From positions 56,192,203 through 56,256,202 of the forward strand of contig CM060187.1 of NCBI GenBank assembly GCA_030549335.1: a stretch of DNA of 64,000 bases, written 5' to 3'. This DNA is from Pontederia crassipes. Lineage: Eukaryota > Streptophyta > Magnoliopsida > Commelinales > Pontederiaceae. Positions 27,641-39,547 of this stretch are shown here, piece by piece. A program made the position numbers and the translations under genes. The notes beneath the pieces are model-generated. The model worked only from the letters and a program-made list of their open reading frames with translations, searched no databases and was not told where the DNA came from. How positions within the stretch are numbered: the stretch's first letter is position 1; every line of letters starts with the position of its first letter.

Positions 27641-28799
27641 ACAAAAGATCGTAGGGCTTACTATTGAATCTACGACTTTAAATTAAAAAAAAATCAAATT
27701 TTAAAGTCTTCTTTTGTAATTTGTTATGAATTTATAGAATTGCATATTTTAAATGCTAACAAAGAAAATAATCAATTTCTTAAATTATAAGAAGATGAAA
27801 TTATGCATAACTTTTATTTGTCAATTGAGAGGGTATCTAATATATTACATGTTGAATGTTGTTTAAGCGTCTCAAATTCTAAGAAATTATGATAATATGT
27901 TTATGGTCATTAAATAAATATTATAAAATTTGATTGCTAATTTTATGATAAAAATAAGAAAATAAATGAAAAATAAAAGAAATATAAATGAGAATGTACT
28001 TAAGATTGGTTTAAAATATTTGAAATTATGCACAAAAAAATCAAATTTGGTGGTCTACTTCATATGAATGAGTTACATCTTTTAACAAAGAAAAATAATA
28101 ATTTCTTGAATTATAAGAAGATGAAATGATGCACCAATGTTTATTTGTCAATTAAGAGATTAAATGTCAATCATGTGAGGAAAACATAAAGAAGATTACA
28201 TGTTAATTACGAAGTTCATTAGTTGTTAAAAATGACAACATCAGAATTCTCATAGACACCATATTCAAATTAATTGATTCATGACTTATGGAAGAGAGGA
28301 AGAATAGAGAAAAGGATAAAAACTAAAAAAATAATAAGAAAAAGGATAAATAGTAAACTTGGAATAATAGAGCTCCCAATGCGTAAGTTTTTATATATGT
28401 GATTCATGTGTGTGTTTTAGCAAATTAATATATGCAATTATTTTTATTTGCTACTGTATCAAACCTGTGTGTCTAACGGGAAAATATATTTTAGCATATC
28501 ATTAACAAAATTTTAAACAAGTGATAAGAGCACATCGATTTAAAAATAATTTTCAAAATGCAATTCATCAATTATAAATAATAGGAAGTTGAGAAAATAA
28601 TTTAAAAACAATTAAAAATAATCACATAAAAATATAAGAAGAATGGTAAAAGGATAATATTACTTGTTGCCCAAAATTTAGTATATATACCAAAAAATTA
28701 TATAAACATGAAAATATACCTAAATTTAAATAGTTAAAACATAATTTATAACAATCTAACGATGCAATTAAAAATTTAATGTACATTAATTAAAGATGC

Positions 28800-29735
28800 A
28801 TTTATATATGAATATTTTATTAGTAAAAAATATAGTTGAATATAAAGAATCATATTGTAATTTACTGAAAATTAACAATTATGTTAAAAAAATTAATAAC
28901 ATTAATTGACGAAGCATTTATAGATTATTTGTTATTACATAATAAAAATATAATGAAATATAAAGAGTCAATATGTAATTTGTGAAAATTAATCATGATT
29001 TTAAAATTTTAATACTCATAAAGTGTTTTTATATATGATTATTTATTTTAGTATCGAAAAATATAATGGAATGTAAAGAATCAATCTCTAATTTACGAAA
29101 ATATAATCCTGATTTCGAATTTAATATACAACTTAATAATGATAATACCAAGTGTTGATATAAAAAATTTAAAATGTAATGTAATAATATAATGTTAAGA
29201 GAATAATCATAAAAATATAAATAGCAGAAGCCACTAAAAGATGGGAAGAATAGTGAAAAAATGACTTGATACCTACAATTATATATATAGTTTGTCATTA
29301 TAATTAAAAATATAATAAAATATAAAAGAGTCAACATGTAATTTATGAACATTTAATTATGACGTTAATATTTGAATACCCTAATTAATAATGAGAATAA
29401 CAAGTGTTGGCACAAAGAATTAAGTGATGTCATAAATTAATATGATACTTAATAATGAAAATAGTGCAAAGAAGAATTAAATAACACAATTAATTAATAT
29501 TACCTTGAGATAATAATTATAAAAAACTATAAATTAAAAAGTCACAAAAAATACAAGAAGAATATTGAAAGGATAAGATATTAAGATGGCTTGATGTCTA
29601 TATATATATATATATACATTAATTAAAGTCATATTTATATATAAGTATTTATTATTATAAATAAAAAATAATATAATACAAAGACTCAATGTGTAATTTT
29701 GAATATTTAATCATGATATTAACATTTTAAATTTT
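28800..29735. repeat. Five diverged copies of an AT-rich repeat
   Basis: The ordered phrase CATTTATAxATGA, TTTATTA, TAAAAATATAATGAAATATAAAGAGTCAA, TATGTAATTT, GAAAATTAATCATGATTTTAA recurs near 28800, 28915, 29025, 29285 and 29625. The first three copies are about 110 bases apart, which suggests a former tandem array later spread by insertion. Copies are strongly diverged and non-coding. Confidence 0.65.
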
Positions 29736-30251
29736 TAATACATAAATTAATAGTGAGAATACTAAGCATTGGTATAATTGAATGGTGTAATAAATTGATA
29801 TGATATTTATTTATATAATAATTATAAAAAATATATAAAAAAGGAAAGAACAGTAAAAGAAGAAAATTTATGTCTAAACATAAAGACAGAGATTACATTA
29901 TTTAAGACCTTTGTCTTAATATCAAATAATTTATTCTTCCTTAAATTATTTGCCCTTTATTATGGAAAGTGCCATCATTATTCTTCCTCATCTGTCGTCA
30001 TTCTGGAAATTGAAGGCGAAGCGCACGCAAAAGCGCACCTTCCCGACACCCAACACGCACTTTAAACCACAACCTTCAAACCACCCGAGTTCGGTTGTCG
30101 ACCCCACCAAATTTCACATTCCTCGACATCGATGTGTAAAGGTAGTTTCCTGCGCGCGGAAGTATGTACCCGTTTATTTCTAATTTAAGATCTCCCCAAA
30201 GGTTTTATGTGGCCGCTTGTCTTCTATTCGCCTCCAGTTTCCGCGCTGTCC

Positions 30252-33200
30252 ATGGCCGGAGACATAGCCGCAGAAGCGTCATCGGCGGACCTCCACTACT
30301 GGCTCAGATGGCAGGTCTTCGTGTGCGCGTTCATCTTCTTGGTTCCCGCGGTCGTGGCGGCGGCGCTGCTCGTGAGGGCGCGCCGGAGGCTGCCGCGGGC
30401 CACTGATCTCTGGCGCTCTTGCTGGACGCGGGTGCACCCGGGATGGCTGCTGGCGTACCGGGTAGTCGTTCTCTTGGTCATGTCCGGTTGGCTGTTGCGA
30501 GTCGTCGTCATGAGTGGTTTTAGGGTCTTCTACTTCTACACTCAGTGAGTTATTTTATTTGCTTTCTGTGAAGAGGTTTCTGGTAGATTATAAAGGCCTA
30601 CGCATGCTTCATTATTCTTTTATAAAAGTTATCCTTTTGGGAAATTATAATTTGGGTTCGCAGCATATGGAAACTTGATTGTTTTTTTTATGTCAAAGAT
30701 CGACCTTTAATTTTGGTGCATTTGTTCAACCGAAAATTGATCTTGGCATTGAAGGTGTAGAAGTATAAATGTTGACTCGAGTGGAAAATTGATGAATGCT
30801 TTAGATCATCTAATTAGCATGTACTATTGGAGACATTAAAGCGAATGAACCAAGATAAAAAGGAAAAAAGTTGCTTCTCATAATGGAATTGTTGAAAGAA
30901 TAAGATGGATCTGCTCATTGCAAAGTGATCACATTTGTTGGATTGGTAAATTTTGACTCTGTTGATCTGTTTACAGATAAAGTAATAAATCTGTTGAGTT
31001 TGAAGTATTGCAAATACGACAGAAACTTTGGAATACCCTGTGTGAGGTTTACTCATGGGCAGAAGCTAGAGGTGGAAGAAGCTTTCTTTCAGTATTAACT
31101 CGACTTAAAATGCATTGCCTAATAACTTGAATACATCATGATTAGTGTTTTCTTTTCTTAATTTAGTATTAGATGAAAAGGTCATATAAGAGTAAGAGTC
31201 ATAGGATGTGTAATGTCTGAAGTCGAGGATGTCATGGTTCTTTTTGTTTTCCCTTTGACTTATCTTGGATATTTCTTGGTGAATTACTTCATATAGTTCT
31301 TTACTTCGAGATTATGTTGTATTAACTTAAGTCACATATACAAAACCTTTGGTGAAAACATCAATTAATGATCACGAATATAATAACTTCAGCAACTAAG
31401 TATTTTTTGGATAACATCAGCTGCTGTTATTATCTCATCCATTCCCTTTTGTTCCATAAGCTTGATGCTCATTAGATAACTTTAGGTCTATTTTCCAATA
31501 AAAAATGTGTTTTGAATTTTTCTTGGTAAAACAAAATTGAACATTGGAAGTATTTTGTACGATAATTTTAAGTATTTTATTACACAATTTACAGGTGGAC
31601 ATTTGCTTTGGTTATCATCTACTTTGCGGTATGATTCACCATGCCCTCTCCTCTTTCATATTTAGAAATACAACTTTGAATCTTCGTAGTTAACTTTTTT
31701 TTAACAAAAGAAAGCAAGAATGTTCTGAAGTTTTCTACAAGATACTAAATTGTTATACGCTTCATGATACTAAAGTTTTATTGAGTTTTTAATCATGTCC
31801 ACAGAAGTCTTTTTCTGTTTTCCTTTGCTGTAAAATGATTGTTTTCATGCTCCTTACAGATTGCTACTGTTATATCTGCTCATGGTTGTTGGGTTTTCTC
31901 AAAGCAACAAATCATGGAAGTTCAGAACAGTGGTCCAAAAGCTGATATTGAATGCAACAACCGCGCAGCTTTGACATTCAAAGCAGATGAAAATAAAGTC
32001 GCTCTAGGATTGCTAACACCTTCTAACCAAGACAGAGATGAAATAAGGGCCGGATTTTGGGGGTGTACAATGCTAATTATTTATGAGGTGAGCATTGGTC
32101 TTCCAATATTTTACATGATATGATCTCCCCAATTGTAAGTTGTGGATGAACAAGTTTGTTTAACTCCGTCCTGTTCATGAAATCAGGAAATTCTGAGTTT
32201 TTGCGTGAAATGAATGCTATTGACTAATCATGTCATATATAAAATATTTTTGAAATACCTGGTCTTTAGTATTTAATTTATTTCAGGAAAGTTGACATTT
32301 CCAACTACAACACAGATTAAATCACCTTCTTTTCTTAGACTGTTTTTTTTTCCTTCAAGTTCTTAGACTGTTTTTTCATCTATAACATGCTCTTCTTTAT
32401 TGGATATCTTTATGCAGTAGATATGATCTGATGACTAACTATAGAGGAATAACAAGGTTTTGGTGGTTCTTTTTACTCTTGCTCTCAGAGTTTCGACACT
32501 AATCACTTTATGATCCAAGTCGTTTAGCACTTAGTACATGTCTCCATGTTCTCCACTGACGCTGCTGAAATAATCTTTATATCATCTGCAGATTTGTGCA
32601 GGTGCAGTGATGCTGACTGATGCCACCTTTTGGGCTATTCTAGTACCTTTTATGAGCCGCAATCGTTTTAAAGTAAATTTGGTGAGTGGTCTTCAAAGTG
32701 GAAATGATTGTATCCTAATTTCCTTAACAAGTTCCCATAGTGATGTACATAACAGTTTTGGATGATGGTAGCACCATTAGATTTAACCCCCTTGAATGAT
32801 CTTGTAAATTTTGCTTTCAGAAATAACAAATGATCTGTTTGGACTGAGAAATATGGGTGCAATTGTGATAGTTCAAATATCATGTGCATGACGCTCATTT
32901 AGGCTAGTAGAAACCTAGAAAGTCTCGTACTGGTTCTAGGAAACAAGAAACATGATTGTGGTACTGAAATAACTGTTGGCTTCTTTTGTATTGTTTTCTT
33001 TTGCTGTGTCCATTCCCACCACCACACCAACCCCCCACCTCCAGAGCTAATGTTAAACTATCATTTTGACAGATCATGGGCGGCATGCATTCTCTGAATG
33101 CTGTATTTCTTCTTTTTGACACTGTCCTGAACAGACTGGTAGGAAAGTGGACGTCAACCAATTTTACATTCAATCGATCAACATTTCATGTAAAGCTAAT

Positions 33201-33759
33201 TGAAAGTCTTTTGTCCTTTTAGCAACTTCCATTTTTCGGGATTGTTTACTTCATCCTCTGGAGTTGCATTTACATAACTTTTCAATGGATAATCCACGCC
33301 TGTGGTGTCTCTTGGTAAGTCATGATCTCATTTCACTTTTCAGCATAAAAGAGAACTGAATATATATTTCATGATGCAACACTTTATTGAGATATTGTCC
33401 TAATCATGGATACAGCCTTGAATGTATGATCTTGCTCCATCTTTGTGTTGATTCTGAAACATAGCTAGGATCATGATATAGACATCTTAATTTCAAAAGC
33501 TGATTGCTCTTCAGGTGGCCTTACCCATTTTTGGATCTCAATACGCCTTGGGCTGTGGCATGGTGAACATGAATTTGAGCACTATATTATTCTTTGTTTA
33601 TTATCATCAATCAATTCTACTGATGGTTCTTCAATATGCAGGTACCTAGCGATGACATTAGTTCACATTCCCTGTTACGGATTGTACTGGTTGATTGTGA
33701 GAGCAAAGGACATGCATTTACCAAGATTCTTTCCTAATACTTACTTAAGCTCCCACTAG
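30252..33759 (+). CDS. Multi-pass plant membrane protein, rolling-stone-like (At5g62960/At1g10660 type)
   Basis: Eight exons (30252-30544, 31595-31628, 31860-32087, 32592-32681, 33073-33138, 33223-33314, 33515-33562, 33642-33759) splice to 322 residues ending at TAG 33757-33759. The chain starts with a hydrophilic stretch containing LHYWLRWQVFVC. It then has about six or seven hydrophobic segments, beginning with VCAFIFLVPAVVAAALL and the one at LLAYRVVVLLVMSGWLL. The WPYPFLDL motif follows the GVSW of exon 6, and the last membrane segment contains HIPCYGLYWLIV. This set and order match an uncharacterised plant family distantly related to Drosophila rolling stone; its biochemical role is unknown. 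An in-frame ATG at 30207 would add 15 residues; I prefer 30252 because it has G at +4 and matches the usual short N-terminus, but this is not settled. Confidence 0.88.
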
Positions 33760-34964
33760 AACACCTTACATTCTGATACAAAAGCTAATAAATGTAATAG
33801 TTTCAATAGTATATACTAAGATGATGATGATGATTATCTAATTCTTGAAATATTTGAATACATACAACTGCCTTTTGTACAAAAGATGATGATTTCAATA
33901 ATGACACTTCTTGTATGCTTAACTTTACTTATATATTAACAACATTGAGTATAAGTTATAGCATGCAAACTTGCTCCATGAAGTTTGGGAACTTTATGGA
34001 ATTATCTTTGTTCAAGGAGTGGTCAAATTATATTAAAGCATCACTAGTGGAGTTAAATTTTGTTACTAACTCAATTATGACAAGAAGCAACATTTGATAA
34101 ACTTCACAAGCATTCTATTTCAGATTTTTACATTATTAGCTGTAAAGGTTGTAAAGTGGTTGTGAATAGTTTGTAAAGAGTATAATTATTAGTTGTGAAG
34201 GTTGTAAAGTGATTGTAAATAGTTTGTAAAGGAGTATCTTGTAAATTCTGTAAGTATCAGGAGTGATGGATTTTTTCCATCAGAAACAATCATTTGCAAT
34301 TGATTACATTAGAGATGGAGAAAAGGGCACGTTTTATGAAAAAAATATTTTAAACCTTGATAAAGAAAAATAAACATTTATTAGTTAACACAAAAAATAA
34401 CATAAGATAATTGAATCATATGCAAGTAATAATATAAATATATTAATTTATAAGTATATATATATACCAAAATTTTGAAATGATGAAAAATTTGTAAGAA
34501 TGAGTAAATGAAAAAAATATTTGTGAGAGAGGAGTTGAAATCTTGAAATTCGAGAGATCCGTGGATTTTTCTTTCTAATTACATTACACTGCACCAGACA
34601 TCTCGCACATATACACAATAACAAAATGCTCTTATAGAACAAAAACATCAACATCTTCCTAATTTAAGAAGTTTCTCATGCACTTTGTTTTCAAGCCTCA
34701 CTGCTTATCAAATTGGGGTGAGGGCATTATGACTACAATTGCATGATGACTAAAATTCTTGATGGTAAAACGCATTATTAGTTGATATATGGTAGAGCTC
34801 TTCGTATATGCATTTTCACATTTTTTTAGTGGCTTTGTTTTGTTAAAAACTTATAATTCTCTGAACATGGAAAATTTGGATAGCACTCTAGAGATGCATT
34901 TTTGTCGACTATGCATATAGGAAGAAAGGTGTCGTCGATCTGCAACATAAGATTTTCTTAACTT
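33760..34964. other. 3' flank of the membrane-protein gene and spacer
   Basis: The first 100-200 bases should be 3' UTR. A 53-base tandem duplication (34132-34178 and 34185-34231) shares ATTATTAG, GGTTGTAAAGTG and ATAGTTTGTAAAG; GTTGTAAAGT-type text is common in plant copia LTRs, but no LTR pair was found. Otherwise nothing recognised. Confidence 0.5.
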
Positions 34965-34986
34965 GGTGTGATATTAAATTTGACAC

Positions 34987-35164
34987 CGCCTATATTTTAT
35001 AGCCGGTCCCAAGCCCGGATAAAGGAGGAGGGTTGTGTTAGGTCCCGACAGTCAGCATAAAATCATGTCGAATCTTATGAACATGGATCAACGAATTGGC
35101 GTCGTATGATCCATGTAGCCGACCCTACCTAGTGGGATAAGACTTTGTTGTTGTTGTTGTTGTT
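34987..35164 (+). mobile_element. Au-like SINE with 22-bp TSD
   Basis: A 178-bp element ends with GTGGGATAAGACTTTG followed by (TTG)n, the characteristic 3' end of plant Au SINEs, which lack a poly(A) tail. It is bounded by a perfect 22-base direct repeat at 34965-34986 and 35165-35186, as expected from target-primed insertion. A second, highly similar copy lies at 62574-62755 on the minus strand. It has no coding capacity, and the reverse transcriptase would come from a LINE. The Au assignment is from memory of the 3' end, so the family name is less certain than the SINE call. Confidence 0.85.
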
Positions 35165-35186
35165 GGTGTGATATTAAATTTGACAC

Positions 35187-36450
35187 AAGTATGCTCATTT
35201 TTGCTGAGGTTCCATCATCTTCCTCTACAACTCCATCGAAACAACTATCAACTGATACAACAAGTCCCATTGGCATAGAATTAAAACCTATTTTGGTGAA
35301 TACAACATTAGCAAACAATAGCACTGAGGAGCACCAATTCTGATCATATAACTGATTGATCCTGACCATGAAATAACTCAACATTTTATTATTGTTATCA
35401 TTGATACGCCTTAAGAATCTGATGCAGGGGTGATCGATAGATGCTCGAAACTAGTTTTTAGATCAACCTACATGAACTTGTGCCATTTAGAATTAGTTGG
35501 TCTCTTAGTAGTTCACTCAAGCCAACATGGTTCCCTAGTGCATCTTATATATCCTATTCAAAATTATGTTGCATATGCTAATCTTACTCCTTCCTAATTC
35601 CTATGAGAGTGTAGCCTTGGAGACTAACTGTGAGCCACATAGTTATTAAAAACCTTGTAGGTTTTCGGGTGTCGTGCAAACATGAAAGAAGAATTATACA
35701 TCCTTGTTTGCTAATGCCACTTGGACTTTGCAAGGATTGTCCTCCAATAAGAGAACCATTTAATGCAATTGGGTTTTTTTAAAATTAAAAGGAAGGTTGA
35801 TGAGAATACAGAATGGTACAAAGCAAGATCCCACTTGTGGCTAAAGGGCTCACCTAAATTGAAGGTGTCATGCTCCAATTTCCAAACCCAAAAATGCCCC
35901 CTTCTTGCTCTAACGGTTGTCCCTAAATGTTATTCATAATTGTCTTTCTTCATGAAAATTGAAAGAATTCTACATGCTATTATCTTCAGGACTTCCTAGT
36001 CCATCCCCTAACATGATTTGATCTTCATTGCCATACTTATCTATGTACAAGGCTTATTGTGATGTGCTCAAGAGGTATGTTCACTCTTGCTTTCAATTCA
36101 AAAACTTGGGTCACCTTAGTTTGTTCCTTTGGATTGAATTCATGCGACATGAATATGACTTCTCTTGTGTCAAAGTATGCATCCAACATCTTGTCGGAAT
36201 GTGACTTATTCAATTGCAAACCATCTAAGCTTACCCTCAAACAATGACATAATTTGGCACTTTGATATCATGCTCTATTGTTTAATCCTATAATATATTG
36301 TCGACTCTTGGAAAGTTTGATTTATTTAATGATCATAAGAACCGAATTGTCATATTTTACACATGTTTTTGGCACAATTCATGATTGGAAAGTTTGGATC
36401 ACAAACTTTCACACTGACATTTTTCTTGTAGACCTTATATAATTGGATTT
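35187..36450. other. Spacer, no gene recognised
   Basis: Balanced base composition but no frame above about 70 codons on the plus strand and no spliceable pattern that I trust. The region could be a decayed retrotransposon coding region. I could not identify any protein motif. Confidence 0.35.
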
Positions 36451-36454
36451 AATG

Positions 36455-37275
36455 GGGTGCTCCCAACTTAAGTTGGAGAGATTTGGGAGCAGAGTCTCCC
36501 AACTCTCCACTGTCCGATCGAGGCGCGACAGTGGAGATGCATCCGGTTCTTCTTTTCTGCTTTTCTCCCAACTCTCCCCACGACCAAGCCCTTTAGATCA
36601 AGTTCCACCGATCCCGTTTCGACCAACCTCACCGCCATTCACTTCACCGGAGCTTCTCGCGAGATGTCACTGCCGTTTGAGCCCTCACCTCCTGAGTACC
36701 TTCATGATTCCTCGCCGCTGCCCGAGCGACCCCTCACCGCTGCCCGAGTACCTCATCGCAAGGCGCCCCTGCTTCGATCGATCAACTTCCTTGGCGCCGC
36801 GTCTTGGGTCGATCGCTGTCTTCACTCGACGTCGACGTTGGACCCATTTCGCCTCATGTGTTGGTTCCACACGTCTCTTTCCTTGGCGATGCCTTCGCTC
36901 GACCTCGCCATCACCTGAGCACCTCACCGCCGCCTTCGCGACCACTCGCTATCGCCCAAGCGAGACTTCGCTGCGATCGTCGCTCAATCTCGCTGCCTCC
37001 CGAGCACCTCGTGACCTCCCGAGAAAGACCTCACCGCCGTCGCCTTCGCTAGTCGTCGCCCCCTTCACGAGTCACGTCCTCACTGTTGTTTGAGTGAGCC
37101 CTCGCCGCCGCTCGAGTGATCAAACCATGAACGAAGAGGGATCAGTCGAATCATGGTGTCGGAAGACTCGGGAGAAAATAAGAAAAAAAACCACAATTAT
37201 CTCCACCGTCGCGCCTCGATCGGACGGTGGAGAGATTTGGAAGCAGGGTGCTCTCAACTTAAGTTGGGAGATCCT
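36455..37275. mobile_element. Non-autonomous TIR transposon (possibly Mutator-like) with palindromic ends
   Basis: The left end reads CTCCCAACTTAAGTTGGAGAG and continues to CTGTCCGATCGAGGCGCGAC. The right end, inverted, gives CTCCCAACTTAAGTTGAGAG continuing to CCGTCCGATCGAGGCGCGAC. The imperfect inverted repeat is about 70-80 bases, with a short block that differs in the middle. The interior (36540-37190) is GC- and CT-rich and gives long but compositional open frames. No transposase and no confident TSD were found, so the superfamily is open; long TIRs suggest Mutator-like. The fragment at 5950-6440 has similar layout. Confidence 0.75.
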
Positions 37276-37569
37276 ATATCGTTTCATTTTACTAGCTTCA
37301 TTGATTTTGATTGGGCCAGTTGCCCATTTATTCATCTATTATTGATTTTCTCATCAGTTATTGATTGGACAAGGTGAAATAAGAAGCAACCAAAGAACAT
37401 TTGTTAAAATTGAATATAGAGCACTTGTGATTACAACTTGGGGACTTGCTCGAAATCCTTAATTTCATCCATGCAAGTCTTACATCCAACATTTAGGCTT
37501 TGTTTGGATGGAGAGTTTAGGGATGTGTTAGGTTTAATTGGAATGCAGTGGGTTTAGAAAACTTACACC

Positions 37570-37797
37570 TTGTTTGGGTATCATTTTTAAAAATTTAACT
37601 AAGATTAGGTTGGTAATTGCATGACTTAAAACTAAATCTACCAAATTAATATTTTTATGGGTTAGAAATAATTATTTTCATTTTGTCATTTTCTTCTCAT
37701 TCAAATTAGAAGGAATAATTTTTTGTAAGGATAATAAATACATTTACCTAATTTAACCATTCATAATCCATGCATTAGAATGTATATCCAAACAAAT
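37570..37797. mobile_element. Possible small MITE
   Basis: CTTGTTTGGGTATCATTTTT on the left pairs with an inverted TTTGTTTGGATATACATTCT on the right around an AT-rich centre of about 230 bases. TTGTTTGG ends are common among plant MITEs. A longer outer pair (37497-37900) may represent nesting. No duplication could be paired with confidence. Confidence 0.4.
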
Positions 37798-38327
37798 AGT
37801 AGATTAAATTAACCATTTTATTTTATTAATTTATATCTAAATATATTTAATATAAACACTCACCACACTCAATCTCAAAACTTCACACCCTAATCCACCC
37901 GTTCTTAAATTGAATTATCAAGCATATCTTAAGCGAAATCTTATGCATATGTTTTGCATTAATGCAACATTTATACTAAATATCCAACTTTACATGAGAA
38001 CAATAAATATATTATAATTTATCTATGGAAAAAGTTCTCGCTGAATTACTTACAATGTCTCATATTGCTACTATTCAACTTGTCATCTTTTCAACAAAGC
38101 TCTCCATTGAGACCGATTTATCGCAAGTTTATAAAGAGTTACTTTTAAATTCTATAAGTTATGCATGATCATGTGTCATCTCAATACTTGGTCTATTTAA
38201 TTTGTTGGCAATTCAAAATATCTTGATAAAATATATTTTAAATTTTAAATTGGTAAATTTATCTTTAAACATAAATGTCAGAATAAAGTGTTTGAATATC
38301 GTTATTACTTAATTTGTAAAGGAATAA

Positions 38328-39066
38328 ACTACACGATTGATCCCCCAACTTTGAGTCGTTTTCAAATCGGTTCTCTAACTTCAATTTGTAATCAGAACGT
38401 CCATCATCTTCAATTTTTTTGCACAATTAGTCCTCATGACTGGTGATATAGTGTTTCCCGATTACCTTGCATACGTGATCATCTTTCTCTCTCATTCATG
38501 TCATTTAAATCGTGTACGTTAGATCATTTCCCCATTAAAATATATTATAAAAATAAAAAAAGTTAGGACCGGTCCGAGGAGACTGACGCCCCCTACCGAC
38601 GAGATTCGTAGAAGAGAAAGAGGGGGGCGGTCCCCCTCTGCGAATCTCGCCCGTCGGTGAGATTCGAGGGGGGGCGCCGCCCCCTCTTCGAATCTCCCTC
38701 GCCGGCGAGATACGCAGAGGGGGCCCACCCCCCCTTCTCCCTCATGCACGGTGAGAGAGAAAGAGGGGGGCGGCGGCCCCCCTTTGCGAATCTCGCCGGC
38801 GGGGGAGTCGGCTCCAACTTTTTTTATTTTTTTTAAATTATTATAATTTATTTTAATAGAGAAAGAATGTGATGTGGACGATTTAAATGACATGAATGAG
38901 AGAGAAAGATTGTCACATATGAAAGGTAATCAGGAAATCCACTATCACCGATAATGAGGACTAATGGTGTAAGAAAATCGAAGATGAAGGACGTTCTGAA
39001 TATAAATTGAAGTTGAGGGACCGACTTAAAAATGATTCAAAGTTGGTGGACCAATTGTGTAATTTT
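38328..39066. mobile_element. TIR element with inverted repeats of about 200-230 bp and a GC-rich hairpin core
   Basis: Bases 38328-38560 and the inverse of 38830-39066 match along nearly their whole length, for example AACGTCCATCATCTTCAA against AACGTCCTTCATCTTCGA, and CTCTCATTCATGTCATTTAA in both. Identity is roughly four-fifths by eye. The core (38580-38820) is a GC-rich series of self-complementary phrases such as GCGAATCTCGC and GGGGGGCGGTCCCCC. A partial extra copy of the terminal sequence follows at about 39078-39120. There is no coding region. Mutator-like or foldback types are possible. Confidence 0.8.
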
Positions 39067-39547
39067 TTTAAGAGATCTTTTTTTTTTAAAAATGACTCAA
39101 AGTTGGGGATCAATCAAAGTAAAAAATAATGTAATTTTTACATCTTGATTTAAGAGACCTTTTTCTGAAAAAAATGCGTCAATTTTATTAGTCAGAAAAA
39201 GTAAGGACCTCTTAGTTTCCACTCCCGTAGTTCCTCGTTGGAAAGAAAGACAGCAACCTAGAGCTCCTGACGACGAGCAAGGTGTATCTTCTGGATTTAA
39301 ATTTAAGGTGTATCTTTTGGATTGAAATTTCTGAATACAGCAAATCTCAATTTAAAATTTCGTCGATTATCTCATTATGTAGCATTTTATCTTAATTTGA
39401 ATTTTGATCAAATTTGTTTCAAGAAAATTATGGTATTTTAAAAAAAAAACAACCATCAAACCTTTATGTTTCGAGAATGACCAATACACAGCAGGTTCTT
39501 CATAATAAGGCCTATGGGGGTATATATATGAACATATAAATAACGCA

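Larger units (their letters stand above)
26460..29940. other. Very AT-rich intergenic DNA with degenerate repeats
   Basis: Downstream of the PP2C 3' end there is no credible gene. The region is about four-fifths A+T by eye and is built largely from diverged repeated phrases (see the two repeat entries). A modest patch at 26990-27180 with CTTCAACCTC repeats could be a retroelement scrap. Bases 29980-30200 become balanced again and probably hold the promoter of the membrane-protein gene; no clear TATA box was found. Confidence 0.55.

Noticed and set aside
29950-30183. 77-codon frame upstream of the membrane-protein gene
   Set aside because: No homology, overlaps the probable promoter and is not joined to the gene by a plausible splice.
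36443-37093. 216-codon arginine/proline/serine-rich frame
   Set aside because: It lies across the terminal repeat and GC-rich filler of a TIR element; several other phases are also open, which points to composition rather than selection.
38519-38893. 124-codon proline/glycine-rich minus-strand frame
   Set aside because: Runs through the GC hairpin core and inverted repeats of a TIR element; open by composition.
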